Assembly: GCF_002563795.1 (NCBI RefSeq) | Contig: NZ_PDJL01000006.1 | Span: forward strand, 310,001-374,000 | Direction of reading: 5' to 3' | Length of the DNA stretch: 64,000 nt | From: Vibrio sp. ES.051 | GTDB taxonomy: Bacteria > Pseudomonadota > Gammaproteobacteria > Enterobacterales > Vibrionaceae | Shown here: piece by piece, positions 1 through 8,523 of the stretch | Numbering within the stretch: the first letter of the stretch is position 1 | Layout of the letters: each line of letters opens with the position of its first letter | Translations under genes and position numbers: made by a program | Notes under the pieces: model-generated | The model's input: the letters and a program-made list of their open reading frames with translations, nothing else | Database searches by the model: none | What the model was told of the DNA's origin: nothing

Positions 1-258
1 AAGAATGCCTATGTGGTCGACATCGCCAAACAAGCGTATGCAAATAAACAAATCGAGATGAAACAAATACCGATGCGCGGCGGCTATGACGGTGCGGTGT
101 TGTCTCAAAACGGACTGCCTTGTCCGAACTTGTTCACTGGTGCCCATAACTTCCACTCGATTTATGAGTACTTGCCGGTGAAATCACTACGCGCCGCGAG
201 CGAAGTGGTACAAGAGGTCATTAGGATCACGAGTGAAAAATCAATTAATCGTAATTAG
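1..258 (+). CDS. pepT: Peptidase T, C-terminal part (cut by window edge)
   Basis: The frame is open from base 1, so only the last 85 residues are present; the start lies outside the window. The segment contains MRGGYDGAVLSQNGLPCPN followed by a GAHNFHS stretch, which matches the C-terminal metal-ligand region of M20-family tripeptidases: the RGGYDG turn and the histidine near the end that binds the second zinc. Peptidase T removes the N-terminal residue from tripeptides in the cytoplasm. It ends 12 bases before pepE, so the two peptidases may be co-transcribed. The family call is firm; the exact tripeptidase assignment rests on the C-terminus only. Confidence 0.85.
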   Translation, partial: KNAYVVDIAKQAYANKQIEMKQIPMRGGYDGAVLSQNGLPCPNLFTGAHNFHSIYEYLPVKSLRAASEVVQEVIRITSEKSINRN

Positions 259-270
259 CGGAGAAACGCC

Positions 271-1002
271 ATGAATGTATTGTTATTTAGTAATGGTAAA
301 GTGGCTGGTAATACCTCATTACTTGAGTTTGGTAGTGAGTGGGTTGAAGATGCCATCAAGCGCACTGGTACAAAAAAATTGCTGTTTATTCCGTTCGCGA
401 TGATCCGCGGCGAATATGATGAGCGATTGGCGCAATTAAGTAGCGTAGTGGCTCCGTTTGGCGCAAGTATCACCGGAATCCACCACGCAGACGATCCGGT
501 TGAGGCAGTCAAGGCCGCAGACGGATTTATTGTCAGTGGTGGGAACACTTGGGTATTAAACAAGATGTTGCACGACCAAGGACTGATTGGCCCGTTAAGA
601 CAGGCGATCTTGAAGCAAGATAAGCTGTACATCGGTTGGAGTGCGGGTACAAACATCGCATGCCCGACCATTCGTACCACCAATGACATGCCGATTATCT
701 CGGCTGCGATCTTGCCTTCACTCAACTTAGTGCCGTTCCAGATCAACCCGCACTATATTGAAGCCAATATTTCTGGGCACATGGGTGAAACTCGTGATGA
801 GCGCATTGAAGAGTTTTTGATCCAGAACCCACATGAAATCGTGGTCGGCATTCCTGAAGGCACCATGCTCAAGATAGAAGGCGAACAGCTGAGCTACTAC
901 ACCGCCACGGGCGCACCGCTTAAGTTGTTCCTGCATAAACAAGAAGCGCAATACTTTAACTCCGAGGACAACATCCAGGCGTTGATGCAGCAAGGTATTT
1001 AG
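271..1002 (+). CDS. pepE: Dipeptidase E (alpha-aspartyl dipeptidase)
   Basis: A 243-residue protein of the S51 peptidase family, which hydrolyses dipeptides with an N-terminal aspartate in the cytoplasm. The nucleophile elbow GWSAGTN is visible with Ser124, and the conserved QINPHY segment places the catalytic His at about 161. FIVSGGNTW at about residue 86 is the usual active-site loop. Length is slightly above the Salmonella enzyme (about 229). The start ATG follows a GGAGAAAC ribosome site. It lies 12 bases behind pepT and is closed by a strong terminator, so it is the last gene of a small peptide-degradation unit. Confidence 0.93.
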   Translation: MNVLLFSNGKVAGNTSLLEFGSEWVEDAIKRTGTKKLLFIPFAMIRGEYDERLAQLSSVVAPFGASITGIHHADDPVEAVKAADGFIVSGGNTWVLNKMLHDQGLIGPLRQAILKQDKLYIGWSAGTNIACPTIRTTNDMPIISAAILPSLNLVPFQINPHYIEANISGHMGETRDERIEEFLIQNPHEIVVGIPEGTMLKIEGEQLSYYTATGAPLKLFLHKQEAQYFNSEDNIQALMQQGI

Positions 1003-1029
1003 AGTCTATTTCATTAGACTGACGTGCAA

Positions 1030-1067
1030 AAAAACGGTGATAAATAATTATCACCGTTTTTGGTTTT
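1030..1067 (+). terminator. Intrinsic terminator after pepE
   Basis: An inverted repeat AAAACGGTGATAA / TTATCACCGTTTT with a short AT loop is followed by a T-rich tail. It starts 28 bases after the pepE stop. The AT-rich arms could also work in the opposite direction. Confidence 0.85.
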
Positions 1068-1155
1068 TCTGCCGATATTGATAATCTTCTCAAACATTGG
1101 TCGAGAAAATTAACTTCATTCAAGCATCTCTCTTGTTCTTTTCCTGACTCGAGCT

Positions 1156-1308
1156 CTACCATCGACTCGCGTAATCGACAAGCATCGCTTCATAATTTTC
1201 AAGTGAGCTCATCACCACGAGCGCTTCACTTTTGCTAGTGATGATGATAGGCACATTATCATAAAGACTTTTTCCATCGTCATTTGGCAGCACCTGCTTT
1301 AAAGTTAA
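1156..1308 (-). pseudogene. Phd/YefM-type antitoxin C-terminal remnant
   Basis: Reading the minus strand gives an open stretch ending at a TAG at 1156. It contains DNVPIIITSKSEALVVMSSL followed by ENYEAM, the strand-helix signature of Phd/YefM antitoxins (PVIIT..g.avVLMSLEdY). No start codon or N-terminal DNA-binding half remains, and no toxin gene is adjacent. The break lies at about 1308, close to the IS66-derived element. I take it as a dead antitoxin tail left after IS-mediated deletion. The family assignment is by motif only. Confidence 0.6.
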
Positions 1309-1367
1309 CGGGGGCTGTACTAAATGAAAATTCGATGGCTTTTCTTATCAAATACTAGTACTAGCCT

Positions 1368-1811
1368 GTATCCGCCCCATGAATCCACGGGGCAACTTGT
1401 CAGTGCTTGAAGTTCCAAGGTAGGAGTGCGTCGATATCAGACTCTGCTTTTGCTAACTCTTTCAGACACTTGACCATGTAGTTGTAGAGGATAAGACCGT
1501 TGGCTTTCGCGATCTCGACGATGCTGTAAAGTATCGCGCTCGCATAGTCGACTGACTTTCGCTCATCACTATTGGCTGAACTTGAGTTTGCTCTTCTGGT
1601 TTATTGAGTTTTTAAACCAGTAATGAAATGTTTGATAGTTGATGTCATTGTCGAGGCAAAATTGTTTAAGCGTCAAATTGCTATTTTTGGCTGCTCAAAT
1701 ACCTGGGCCCAGTGATAACGTTTTTGTTCTTGATTCATAATATCTCCTTTGAAAAAGATACTATGATAAAGCTAGGTTTCTATTGGTATGTGGGTTTTAT
1801 TCATCGCTTAC
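1368..1811 (-). mobile_element. Internally deleted IS66-family element (both ends kept)
   Basis: The left end begins GTATCCGCCCCATGAATCCA and the right end, read inward, begins GTAAGCGATGAATAAAACCC. Both resemble the termini of the larger IS66 copy at 22515-24897. Next to the left end lies the C-terminal portion of the IS66 transposase (about 1395-1545), nearly the same as the corresponding part of that copy. Next to the right end is a tnpA-like fragment starting MNQEQKRYHWAQVFEQ at about 1738, with a frameshift. Only 444 bp remain of the 2-2.5 kb expected. The flanking 8-mers do not match, so no target duplication is seen. It could only be mobilised in trans. Confidence 0.75.
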
Positions 1812-1894
1812 CATCCTATTGTATATCTCAGTCCTTGTGATTGATGATAGTTAAGTCATTTTGACGGGTTTACCTACGTTACTAACCCCCGCAT

Positions 1895-1929
1895 AAAAAA
1901 CCCTCAAACATGGTGTTTGAGGGTTTTGT
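1895..1929 (-). terminator. Terminator downstream of the BCCT transporter gene
   Basis: The inverted repeat AAAACCCTCAAACA / TGTTTGAGGGTTTT flanks a three-base loop. The minus-strand reading ends in a T run. It lies about 65 bases past the stop of the transporter gene at 1995. Confidence 0.85.
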
Positions 1930-1994
1930 TCATCATACAAGTCATTGAAAGTCTCATTATTATTAACTAACGTTTTTTATAAGACCTCTCCAAT

Positions 1995-3512
1995 TTATTT
2001 ATTAACCTCTGACGGGTTTTTAATCCACCGAATCAGAGTAAGACTGCAGGCTAAAATGATCAGTGTCGCGGGTAACCCACCTAAATTGGACAGCTGCTTA
2101 ACACCATTGATACCAACGGTACTGACCATGATCCATGCTACCAACCCAATCAACGTACCCCATAAAATTTTAATAGGTAACGCCGTGCCTTCGTCTGAAT
2201 CTGAGGTGAAATCTTTCGTACACAAATCACCAATGGCATCGGTACTGGAATCGGCCGCGGTAACATAAGAGATAAACGCAACCAAAATCAGGAAAAAAGA
2301 AGTCACACCACTCATCGGTAGTTGATCCATAATGTGATAAAGCAATTGTTCAACACCGCCATTATTTAACACTTCATAGAGAGTGCCGTTAGTGGTGGTA
2401 TCAAGATATACCGCAGTCCCGGCAAATACAGAGACCCAAAAAAGAATAAACAAGCTAGGGAAAATCAGGTTCACCTGAATAAACTCTTTTACTGTATATC
2501 CGCGCCCGATCTTGCCAAGGAACATTGCGGTGATAGGTGCCCAAGCAAACCATACTGCCCAATAGAATACACTCCACCATTGTGGCCAAGGATCGTTAGC
2601 CGCTTGACCAGTAAACAAGCTTAATCGAAAGAAGTTCTGGAGGTAAGCTCCCAATCCTTCTACTCCAATGGATAACATGTAGACCGTAGGGCCAAACACC
2701 AAGACGAAGGCAAACAGCGCCATCAACATCCAGAAGTTCGCTTTTGATAGGCGCGCAATCCCTTTATTCAGTCCACTGGCAGCAGAGAAAATGAATGTCG
2801 CAACAATGAGGGCAATAAATATGCCTAACGTTATTGCGTTGCGCTCAATATCAATAAACTGACTGACACCACCGAGTAAAGTTAATGCACCGGTTCCCAA
2901 AGAGGAAGCCATGCCGACCACTAAAGAGTAAAGAGCCAAGGCATCAATGATATCGGAAACCCTTGGCGTTAATGCTTTTCCAAACACCGGGCGTAGTGAA
3001 CTAGAGATAGAAAATGGCATCTTTAAGTTGTAAAACGCCAAGGCAAAAATCAAACCAGGTATACAGTAGATAGCATATGGCGTAGGTCCCCAGTGCAAAA
3101 ACATGGCAGAAAATGCAAATAACGTTGCATTCGCGCTACCGGGCTCAATACCTAAGCTTTCCGGTGGCGCGTGTAAATGATAAATCGGCTCGGCTGTTGT
3201 CCAAAACAGAACGCCAACAGCCAATGTCGTACAAAGCACTATCATAAACCAACGTGGTTTAGTGACTCGTGGGGTGCTGTTTTCACCGCCGATACGGACA
3301 TCACCTAACTTCGAGAAGTAAGTTAAGACAACCAGCACCAATAAGTAAAAGCTGCCAATACTAAACAGCCAAGAAAACAGATCCAACACCTTATTGTTTA
3401 ATTCGCCAGTGACAGCCGTGAATTGCTCGAGATCCACCAAACTGAGGATCAGCGCGCTCACCAAAATTAAAAACGTCGGATAAAAAACCAACGGTCGTAA
3501 ATGTTTAAACAT
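1995..3512 (-). CDS. BCCT-family transporter (choline/glycine betaine/carnitine type)
   Basis: A 505-residue inner-membrane protein with about twelve hydrophobic segments. The Trp-rich family signature is visible in the middle: WWSVFYWAVWFAWAP followed by TAMFLGKIGRGYTVKEF, the conserved TM8/loop region of betaine-choline-carnitine transporters. The length is typical of members without long cytoplasmic tails, which argues for a nutrient-uptake or exchanger role rather than an osmosensor. It is 21 bases downstream of the CocE-like hydrolase on the same strand, so the pair probably forms an operon that imports a compound and then hydrolyses it. The substrate cannot be read from the sequence. 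Confidence 0.9.
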   Translation of the reverse strand: MFKHLRPLVFYPTFLILVSALILSLVDLEQFTAVTGELNNKVLDLFSWLFSIGSFYLLVLVVLTYFSKLGDVRIGGENSTPRVTKPRWFMIVLCTTLAVGVLFWTTAEPIYHLHAPPESLGIEPGSANATLFAFSAMFLHWGPTPYAIYCIPGLIFALAFYNLKMPFSISSSLRPVFGKALTPRVSDIIDALALYSLVVGMASSLGTGALTLLGGVSQFIDIERNAITLGIFIALIVATFIFSAASGLNKGIARLSKANFWMLMALFAFVLVFGPTVYMLSIGVEGLGAYLQNFFRLSLFTGQAANDPWPQWWSVFYWAVWFAWAPITAMFLGKIGRGYTVKEFIQVNLIFPSLFILFWVSVFAGTAVYLDTTTNGTLYEVLNNGGVEQLLYHIMDQLPMSGVTSFFLILVAFISYVTAADSSTDAIGDLCTKDFTSDSDEGTALPIKILWGTLIGLVAWIMVSTVGINGVKQLSNLGGLPATLIILACSLTLIRWIKNPSEVNK

Positions 3513-3533
3513 TATTACATCCTGTAAACTTGA

Positions 3534-5525
3534 TTACATAAAATTACGTTCAATGGTTTCATCAAAAGACTTTTCAAAAATAACCTCATCATCATGCTTG
3601 GCGGTCCAGTGCGCGTGAATGTAAAAATTTTCCTGATCGCACGTCATCACGTATTGGGCTTCAATGCCGGTACGCCAACCATCACGTCCCATATCGACTC
3701 GAAGACGAATATCATTCTTCGCACTGTGAGGATCTTCAGGATGAATAGACAGGAACTGATGAATATCAAAATCAATTTCACTTTGAGACGAATTAAAGTA
3801 CTGGCACCCAAAATCATCATAGGTTTCAAGCGTCGTGATCCCGGTTTGGTAATCACGATGCACCACACGCTGACTGTCTGTCGGGGTACGTTGTTCACCA
3901 TCAAAACTCACTGCTCGACTGTAAGCAGGAACACGATCCGTCGGGGTTTGCGTGTGATTCAGTGGAAGCTGAATCGAACACTGTGCTGGATTGAGTGTTA
4001 AGGTTGCGTCATGTTCACACGGCCAAGTCAATGGCCAGTAAGCGGTAGAAATCGCTACGCGTAGTTTATGTCCTTTAGGGACCACATACGCCATATGATA
4101 AAGTGGGACCTCGACTTGATATTCATGCCCAGGCTCTAATGCTTCAGGAAACTCATGGCTATCACGGTGCGCTAAATTCAAAATGCCATGCGTCACTCGC
4201 GTGACTTCCCCGGTCGGATGCACATCAGAAACGCGCACTACTACATGCGCATTAGGCGCGGAGCTGGCCAAAGAGAGCTGCGCTTTGACTTGACCTGCGA
4301 TCGGCAGATCCTCACTTAGCGTATCCGTTTCAAACACTAATGAGCCAGCATCGTCATGGCGCTGGTCCGCCGGCTGTTCCATCTCTAAACGAATGCCGAC
4401 ACATAAGCGGCCGCCATCTAGGCCGACATCTTGCGGCGAGCGAATCGAAATAGGCGGATTGTCGCTTGGAGTGTCTAACAAAGACTTATTGCCTAAATAG
4501 TAAGTGCAATGTGTTGTGTCAGGCGAAGGCCAAGTAGGCTCACTGACCCATTTACCTGGGCGCATTTCGTAATCGCTGCTCGGCAGCACACTCTCTTGAA
4601 GGTAGTATTGCAGCTCAGGCTCCTGTTCAATGCCATTCTCAATGCCTTTTAACCAACGATCCCACCAACGCACAGACTCTGTCACATAGTCCATCTTGGG
4701 ATTTGGATAAGCAATGTTTGGATATTTGTGCGCCCAAGGACCAATCAGACCTTTTTTCGGACCGGTTAAATTGCGTAATAAAGAAAAAACGGTGTTGCGG
4801 TAGTTATCTGCCCAACCGCCGATGGCGTAGACCGGTATCTTGATGTTTGAGTGATCTTCACACACAGACCCGTGTTTCCAGTAATCACCTCGCGTTTGAT
4901 TGCTGATCCATGGTTTGGCCAAAAATGGCATTTTGTTCAAACGTTCAAGCCAAATTGATTTCCAGTTTTCGCCAACTAATTTGGCATCCGGGCTACGACC
5001 TTGAGCATACGCCCAGAAAAATGCGGCCCAATCCATGTTGTCGTTTAACAAACAGCCACCTAGAAAATGAATATCATCGCGGAAACGGTCATCGGTAGAA
5101 CACTGGGTAATGATGGCTTTGAGAGCGGGAGGTTGTAATGCAGCTATTTGCAGCGAGTTAAACCCACCCCAGGAAATACCGACCATGCCGACACTACCAT
5201 CACACCACGCTTGGCGAGCGATCCAGTCGATCACGTCACAACCATCTTGCAGTTCCTGGGCTGAATACTCATCTTCAAATAAACCTTCCGATTCACCACA
5301 ACCGCGCAAATCGACACGAATACACGCATAACCATGCGCAGCAGTTTCAGGCATCGTGATTTCATCACGAATCACCGTGCCGTCATTTTTTCGATAAGGT
5401 AAAAATTCTAAAATGGCAGGTACCGGTTTAGAGTCGGCATCATCGGGCATCCATGCTCGAAACGCTAATCGTGTACCGTCGGGCAGGGTAAGCCAATCGT
5501 GATGAATCTCTTTTACGGATTTCAT
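3534..5525 (-). CDS. CocE/NonD-family serine hydrolase (peptidase S15 type)
   Basis: A 663-residue protein. The N-terminal alpha/beta hydrolase part carries the nucleophile motif GISWGG (Ser118), preceded by the VDLRGCGESEG strand turn typical of X-Pro dipeptidyl-peptidase/CocE proteins. GGWADNY and a WAHKYPN segment are candidates for the Asp/His region. The C-terminal half (about 340-570) is the beta-rich jelly roll of the family. No signal peptide, so cytoplasmic. It precedes the BCCT transporter in the same operon and is divergent from a LysR gene that probably controls both. It could cleave an ester, amide or peptide-like substrate; the actual compound is unknown. Confidence 0.85.
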   Translation of the reverse strand: MKSVKEIHHDWLTLPDGTRLAFRAWMPDDADSKPVPAILEFLPYRKNDGTVIRDEITMPETAAHGYACIRVDLRGCGESEGLFEDEYSAQELQDGCDVIDWIARQAWCDGSVGMVGISWGGFNSLQIAALQPPALKAIITQCSTDDRFRDDIHFLGGCLLNDNMDWAAFFWAYAQGRSPDAKLVGENWKSIWLERLNKMPFLAKPWISNQTRGDYWKHGSVCEDHSNIKIPVYAIGGWADNYRNTVFSLLRNLTGPKKGLIGPWAHKYPNIAYPNPKMDYVTESVRWWDRWLKGIENGIEQEPELQYYLQESVLPSSDYEMRPGKWVSEPTWPSPDTTHCTYYLGNKSLLDTPSDNPPISIRSPQDVGLDGGRLCVGIRLEMEQPADQRHDDAGSLVFETDTLSEDLPIAGQVKAQLSLASSAPNAHVVVRVSDVHPTGEVTRVTHGILNLAHRDSHEFPEALEPGHEYQVEVPLYHMAYVVPKGHKLRVAISTAYWPLTWPCEHDATLTLNPAQCSIQLPLNHTQTPTDRVPAYSRAVSFDGEQRTPTDSQRVVHRDYQTGITTLETYDDFGCQYFNSSQSEIDFDIHQFLSIHPEDPHSAKNDIRLRVDMGRDGWRTGIEAQYVMTCDQENFYIHAHWTAKHDDEVIFEKSFDETIERNFM

Positions 5526-5642
5526 TCAATCTCCTTAACTATTCATAAATTTTCACTTTTTATATTACGGTGTGAGATTTGCCAGTAAAACGTTAATTAG
5601 TTAAGCTAGCTTCAACTTTTAGTTAATGCTCTTTGAGGAACA

Positions 5643-6554
5643 ATGCCAATAGACCGCAAAACGATCCCGACTACGGGAAGCCTAATCATGTTCGAATCTG
5701 CCGCAAGATTGGGGAGTTTTGTCAGTGCATCCGAAGAGTTATTTGTCTCTACTGCCGCAGTAAGTAAGCAGATAAAACAGCTCGAAGCGTTACTTCAAGT
5801 TAAGCTGTTTCATCGAACTCGTACTGGTGCCGTGGTCACGAGAGCGGGTGAGCAATATCTGGAAACCACGCGTCAAGTCCTTGATATTCTTGCACAAGGA
5901 ACGCAGCGTTTTTCTGGCGAAGAGGACAGTACTATCGTACTCAACGTTGAGGTAGGCCTGTGCTTTTTGCATTTTTGGTTATTACCTAAGCTTGAAGATT
6001 TTCGTCAACATTACCCAAACATCCAGATCAATCTTATCGTCAACAATGAACGTACTCAGGTTGACGAAAATGATGATTTTGATGTGGCATTTTTTTATTC
6101 CAGTGTCGATACCTCGAATCGCGACAATTATCTACTTTTCCATGATCGCGTACTGCTAGTGGCAAGCGCTAATTTTGTAGAAACACGATTGGTTGACAAA
6201 GATATTCGCTCCATTTTGCAGCAGTGGAAGATCATGTTGAAAGAAGAACTACCGATGTGGGAAGGGTGGGAATCGTTTTGTCATCGACTAGGGGTGGAAT
6301 ACGACATATCTGATGATATTCTCTTTGTGGAAGATCAGGTGGCGGTGATTCAAGCGGCATTCAACGACGGAGGGGTGGCACTTGTAACCGAATGGCATGT
6401 TAAAGATGCACTCGAATCGGGACAATTGGTTGCGCTAACGCCTACCATTGAATATGAAAATAAGGCGTATTTTTTAGCTGTATCAAATAAAGAAAAAAAC
6501 GAAGCAGCGAAACTCCTCATCAATTGGGTTACGTCTCAAATTGCCCCGGTGTGA
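5643..6554 (+). CDS. LysR-family transcriptional regulator (GcvA-like)
   Basis: A 303-residue protein with the LysR winged helix-turn-helix at residues 12-70 (ESAARLGSFVSASEELFVS then AAVSKQIKQLE) and a C-terminal effector-binding domain. The N-terminal wording resembles GcvA-type members. It is transcribed divergently from the hydrolase/transporter operon across a 117-bp gap, the classic arrangement for a LysR protein controlling its neighbour and itself. The start follows a GAGGAAC ribosome site. The inducer is unknown, perhaps the transported compound or its product. Confidence 0.9.
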   Translation: MPIDRKTIPTTGSLIMFESAARLGSFVSASEELFVSTAAVSKQIKQLEALLQVKLFHRTRTGAVVTRAGEQYLETTRQVLDILAQGTQRFSGEEDSTIVLNVEVGLCFLHFWLLPKLEDFRQHYPNIQINLIVNNERTQVDENDDFDVAFFYSSVDTSNRDNYLLFHDRVLLVASANFVETRLVDKDIRSILQQWKIMLKEELPMWEGWESFCHRLGVEYDISDDILFVEDQVAVIQAAFNDGGVALVTEWHVKDALESGQLVALTPTIEYENKAYFLAVSNKEKNEAAKLLINWVTSQIAPV

Positions 6555-6893
6555 TCACTGACATTTTGCTTCATTTACATCAAATTTATCCCACCAATAA
6601 ATACCCGCTCGATAATTTGCTAATGTGCTCCAAGCATGGCACGTATGAATAAAAAACAGAGATAAACGCCTCTGGAATTTCTCATTAATCCATCTCTCAG
6701 CATCAAGCCGCTCGGGCCTGGCTGAATGCTCGCAACCTCTAAATTTCAAGCATCGACCGTATCGGAACATGCCTACGAATAAGGTCGAGCACAGAAAAAT
6801 CGATAAATTATTTTAGTTTAATGAAAGAAAACAGAATGGCTGTCGGTCTTGTAAATTCGAATAATCATCATTCATAGCAAAAGGAGCAAATAT
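6555..6893. other. Intergenic region with no recognised gene
   Basis: 339 bases between the LysR gene and uraH. A 71-codon open frame exists on the minus strand, but it has no ribosome site I trust and no familiar motif, so I do not call it. The last 60 bases are AT-rich and probably hold the uraH promoter. Confidence 0.4.
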
Positions 6894-7280
6894 ATGAAAA
6901 TACTAAAAACTTCGATCCTAACACTGTGTTCTTTAGTCGCGGCCCCTGTCTTCGCTGATGTTAGCGTTCACGTCCTAGATACCAACAAAGGACTGCCAGG
7001 TACAAATATTGAAGTCAAATTCTACGAGAAGTCCGGAGAACAATGGAAACTTCTTGCAACTCAAACAACAGATGAAAACGGACGAATCAAAAAGTTCGAT
7101 TTTGGCGAAGGTACCATGTATCGAGCGGAATTTAACGTTGGGGATTTTTTCGAAAATCAAAACACCGACTCTTTCTACAGCAGCATCCCAGTTGATTTTA
7201 AGGTAGAAAATAAAGACTCACACTATCATATCCCGCTCCTACTGAGTCCGTATGCTTACTCCACTTATCGCGGAAATTAA
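6894..7280 (+). CDS. uraH: 5-hydroxyisourate hydrolase, transthyretin-like, with signal peptide
   Basis: 128 residues. A signal peptide (residues 1-21, ending PVFA) precedes a transthyretin-related domain. Family marks are visible: VHVLDTNKGLPG (His26), TDENGR (Arg64), HYHIPLLLSPYAYSTYRGN near the end, where the family usually ends YRGS; the last serine is Asn here. HIU hydrolase converts 5-hydroxyisourate from uricase to OHCU in purine breakdown; exported versions are common in Gram-negatives. A strong AAGGAG site precedes the ATG. No other ureide-pathway gene is nearby, so its place in urate degradation here is inferred from the family only. Confidence 0.88.
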   Translation: MKILKTSILTLCSLVAAPVFADVSVHVLDTNKGLPGTNIEVKFYEKSGEQWKLLATQTTDENGRIKKFDFGEGTMYRAEFNVGDFFENQNTDSFYSSIPVDFKVENKDSHYHIPLLLSPYAYSTYRGN

Positions 7281-7402
7281 GGGAAATTTAAAGTTATCCT
7301 ATCTGATTGACAGACATGCTTTACATTTATAAATACAGAGACTTCCTGTCTAAAAAATAGAGTAATAACTTCACTTCCAAAAAGCTGGAAACTCATAACA
7401 AT

Positions 7403-7435
7403 AAAGCCTGTTACGCAAAGTAGCAGGCTTTTTAG
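7403..7435 (+). terminator. Terminator after uraH
   Basis: AAGCCTGTTAC / GTAGCAGGCTT hairpin with a five-base loop, followed by a T run, about 120 bases past the uraH stop. Confidence 0.75.
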
Positions 7436-7576
7436 CAGTCGACGTCTACATCTTAGAAAACGAAAAGAAACAGATTTCTTAGCAAACCGCAGAAATCGCA
7501 ACCACATATCCGCACTCAGAGTCCCTATCACTCTTACGAGACTGAAGTGAGACAAGGGCTCTTTTAGCAACGTACC

Positions 7577-8455
7577 TTACGTCAGTTCCGCAATTTTCAC
7601 CGTTGGCTTTTCCGCTACCTTCGCGCTGGAAGTTTGCTTATAAAGGTTGTTATAGCAATAATTTGTCGCGTCAATGTAGCCTTCTACACTGCCGCAATCA
7701 AAACGCTGGCCTTTAAATTTATACGCGAGCACGCAACCCGATTGCGCTTGTTGCATCAGAGCGTCGGTGATTTGGATCTCACCACCTTTACCTGGCTCAA
7801 TATTTTCAATCAACTCAAAAATATCGGGTGTCAAAATATAACGGCCAATGATCGCCAAGTTACTTGGCGCAGTACCGGGTTCCGGCTTTTCTACCATGCT
7901 GTCAATACGGAAAATGTCTTCTTTGATCGCCTCACCAGCAATCACACCGTACTTATGCGTTTCTGTTTCTGGCACTTCTTGTACCGCGACAATGGAACAA
8001 CGGAACTGATTATACAGCTCGACCATTTGAGCCAGAACGCCTTTGTCTTCATTGACACATAGATCATCTGCAAGTACAACCGCAAAGGGTTCGTCCCCCA
8101 CCAATTCACGCCCCGTCAGAATCGCGTGACCTAAGCCCTTCATCTCACTTTGGCGGATATAGGTGTAACTTGCCGAATCAATTAAACTGCGAATATCACC
8201 GAGCAGCGCTTCTTTACTTGTGCCACTGATTTGATGCTCTAACTCGTAGTTTTTATCGAAGTGATCCATGAGCGAGTGCTTGCCTCGACCAGTCACAATG
8301 CACATGCCGTTCATGCCCGCTTCGATGGCCTCTTCAACGCCATACTCGATCAGTGGTTTGTTCACCACGGGCATCATTTCTTTTGGCATGGATTTCGTTG
8401 CAGGTAGAAAACGTGTACCGTAACCCGCTGCAGGGAAAAGACATTTTTTAATCAT
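7577..8455 (-). CDS. galU: UTP--glucose-1-phosphate uridylyltransferase
   Basis: A protein of about 292 residues from the ATG at 8455 (an in-frame TTG/GTG lies 15/12 bases upstream, but GGTGA sits at ribosome-site distance from the ATG). The nucleotide-binding signature GYGTRFLPATKSMPKEM is at the N-terminus, with the sugar-phosphate region VEKPEPGTAPSNLAIIGRY later. It makes UDP-glucose from UTP and glucose-1-phosphate in the cytoplasm. UDP-glucose is the substrate of the ugd product encoded just upstream, and a precursor for LPS core and capsule. A hairpin terminator lies between ugd and galU, so galU may need read-through or its own promoter. Confidence 0.95.
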   Translation of the reverse strand: MIKKCLFPAAGYGTRFLPATKSMPKEMMPVVNKPLIEYGVEEAIEAGMNGMCIVTGRGKHSLMDHFDKNYELEHQISGTSKEALLGDIRSLIDSASYTYIRQSEMKGLGHAILTGRELVGDEPFAVVLADDLCVNEDKGVLAQMVELYNQFRCSIVAVQEVPETETHKYGVIAGEAIKEDIFRIDSMVEKPEPGTAPSNLAIIGRYILTPDIFELIENIEPGKGGEIQITDALMQQAQSGCVLAYKFKGQRFDCGSVEGYIDATNYCYNNLYKQTSSAKVAEKPTVKIAELT

Positions 8456-8473
8456 AATAATATTCACCAACTG

Positions 8474-8502
8474 TAAAAAAGGCCCTCACGAAGAGAGCCG
8501 CT
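8474..8502 (-). terminator. Terminator between ugd and galU
   Basis: On the minus strand GGCTCTC-TTCGT-GAGGGCC is followed by six T residues, a textbook intrinsic terminator 20-50 bases after the ugd stop and immediately before the galU start. It can attenuate galU expression relative to ugd. Confidence 0.8.
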
Positions 8503-8523
8503 ATAACTTTTTATTTTAATAGC

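Noticed and set aside
1300..1900. GGGGG/CCCCC stretches flanking the IS66 derivative, considered as terminal repeats
   Set aside because: The surrounding bases do not pair in the right order; the true IS ends lie at 1368 and 1811.
6555..6770. 71-codon minus-strand open frame after the LysR gene
   Set aside because: No ribosome site, no recognisable motif and biased composition; not called.
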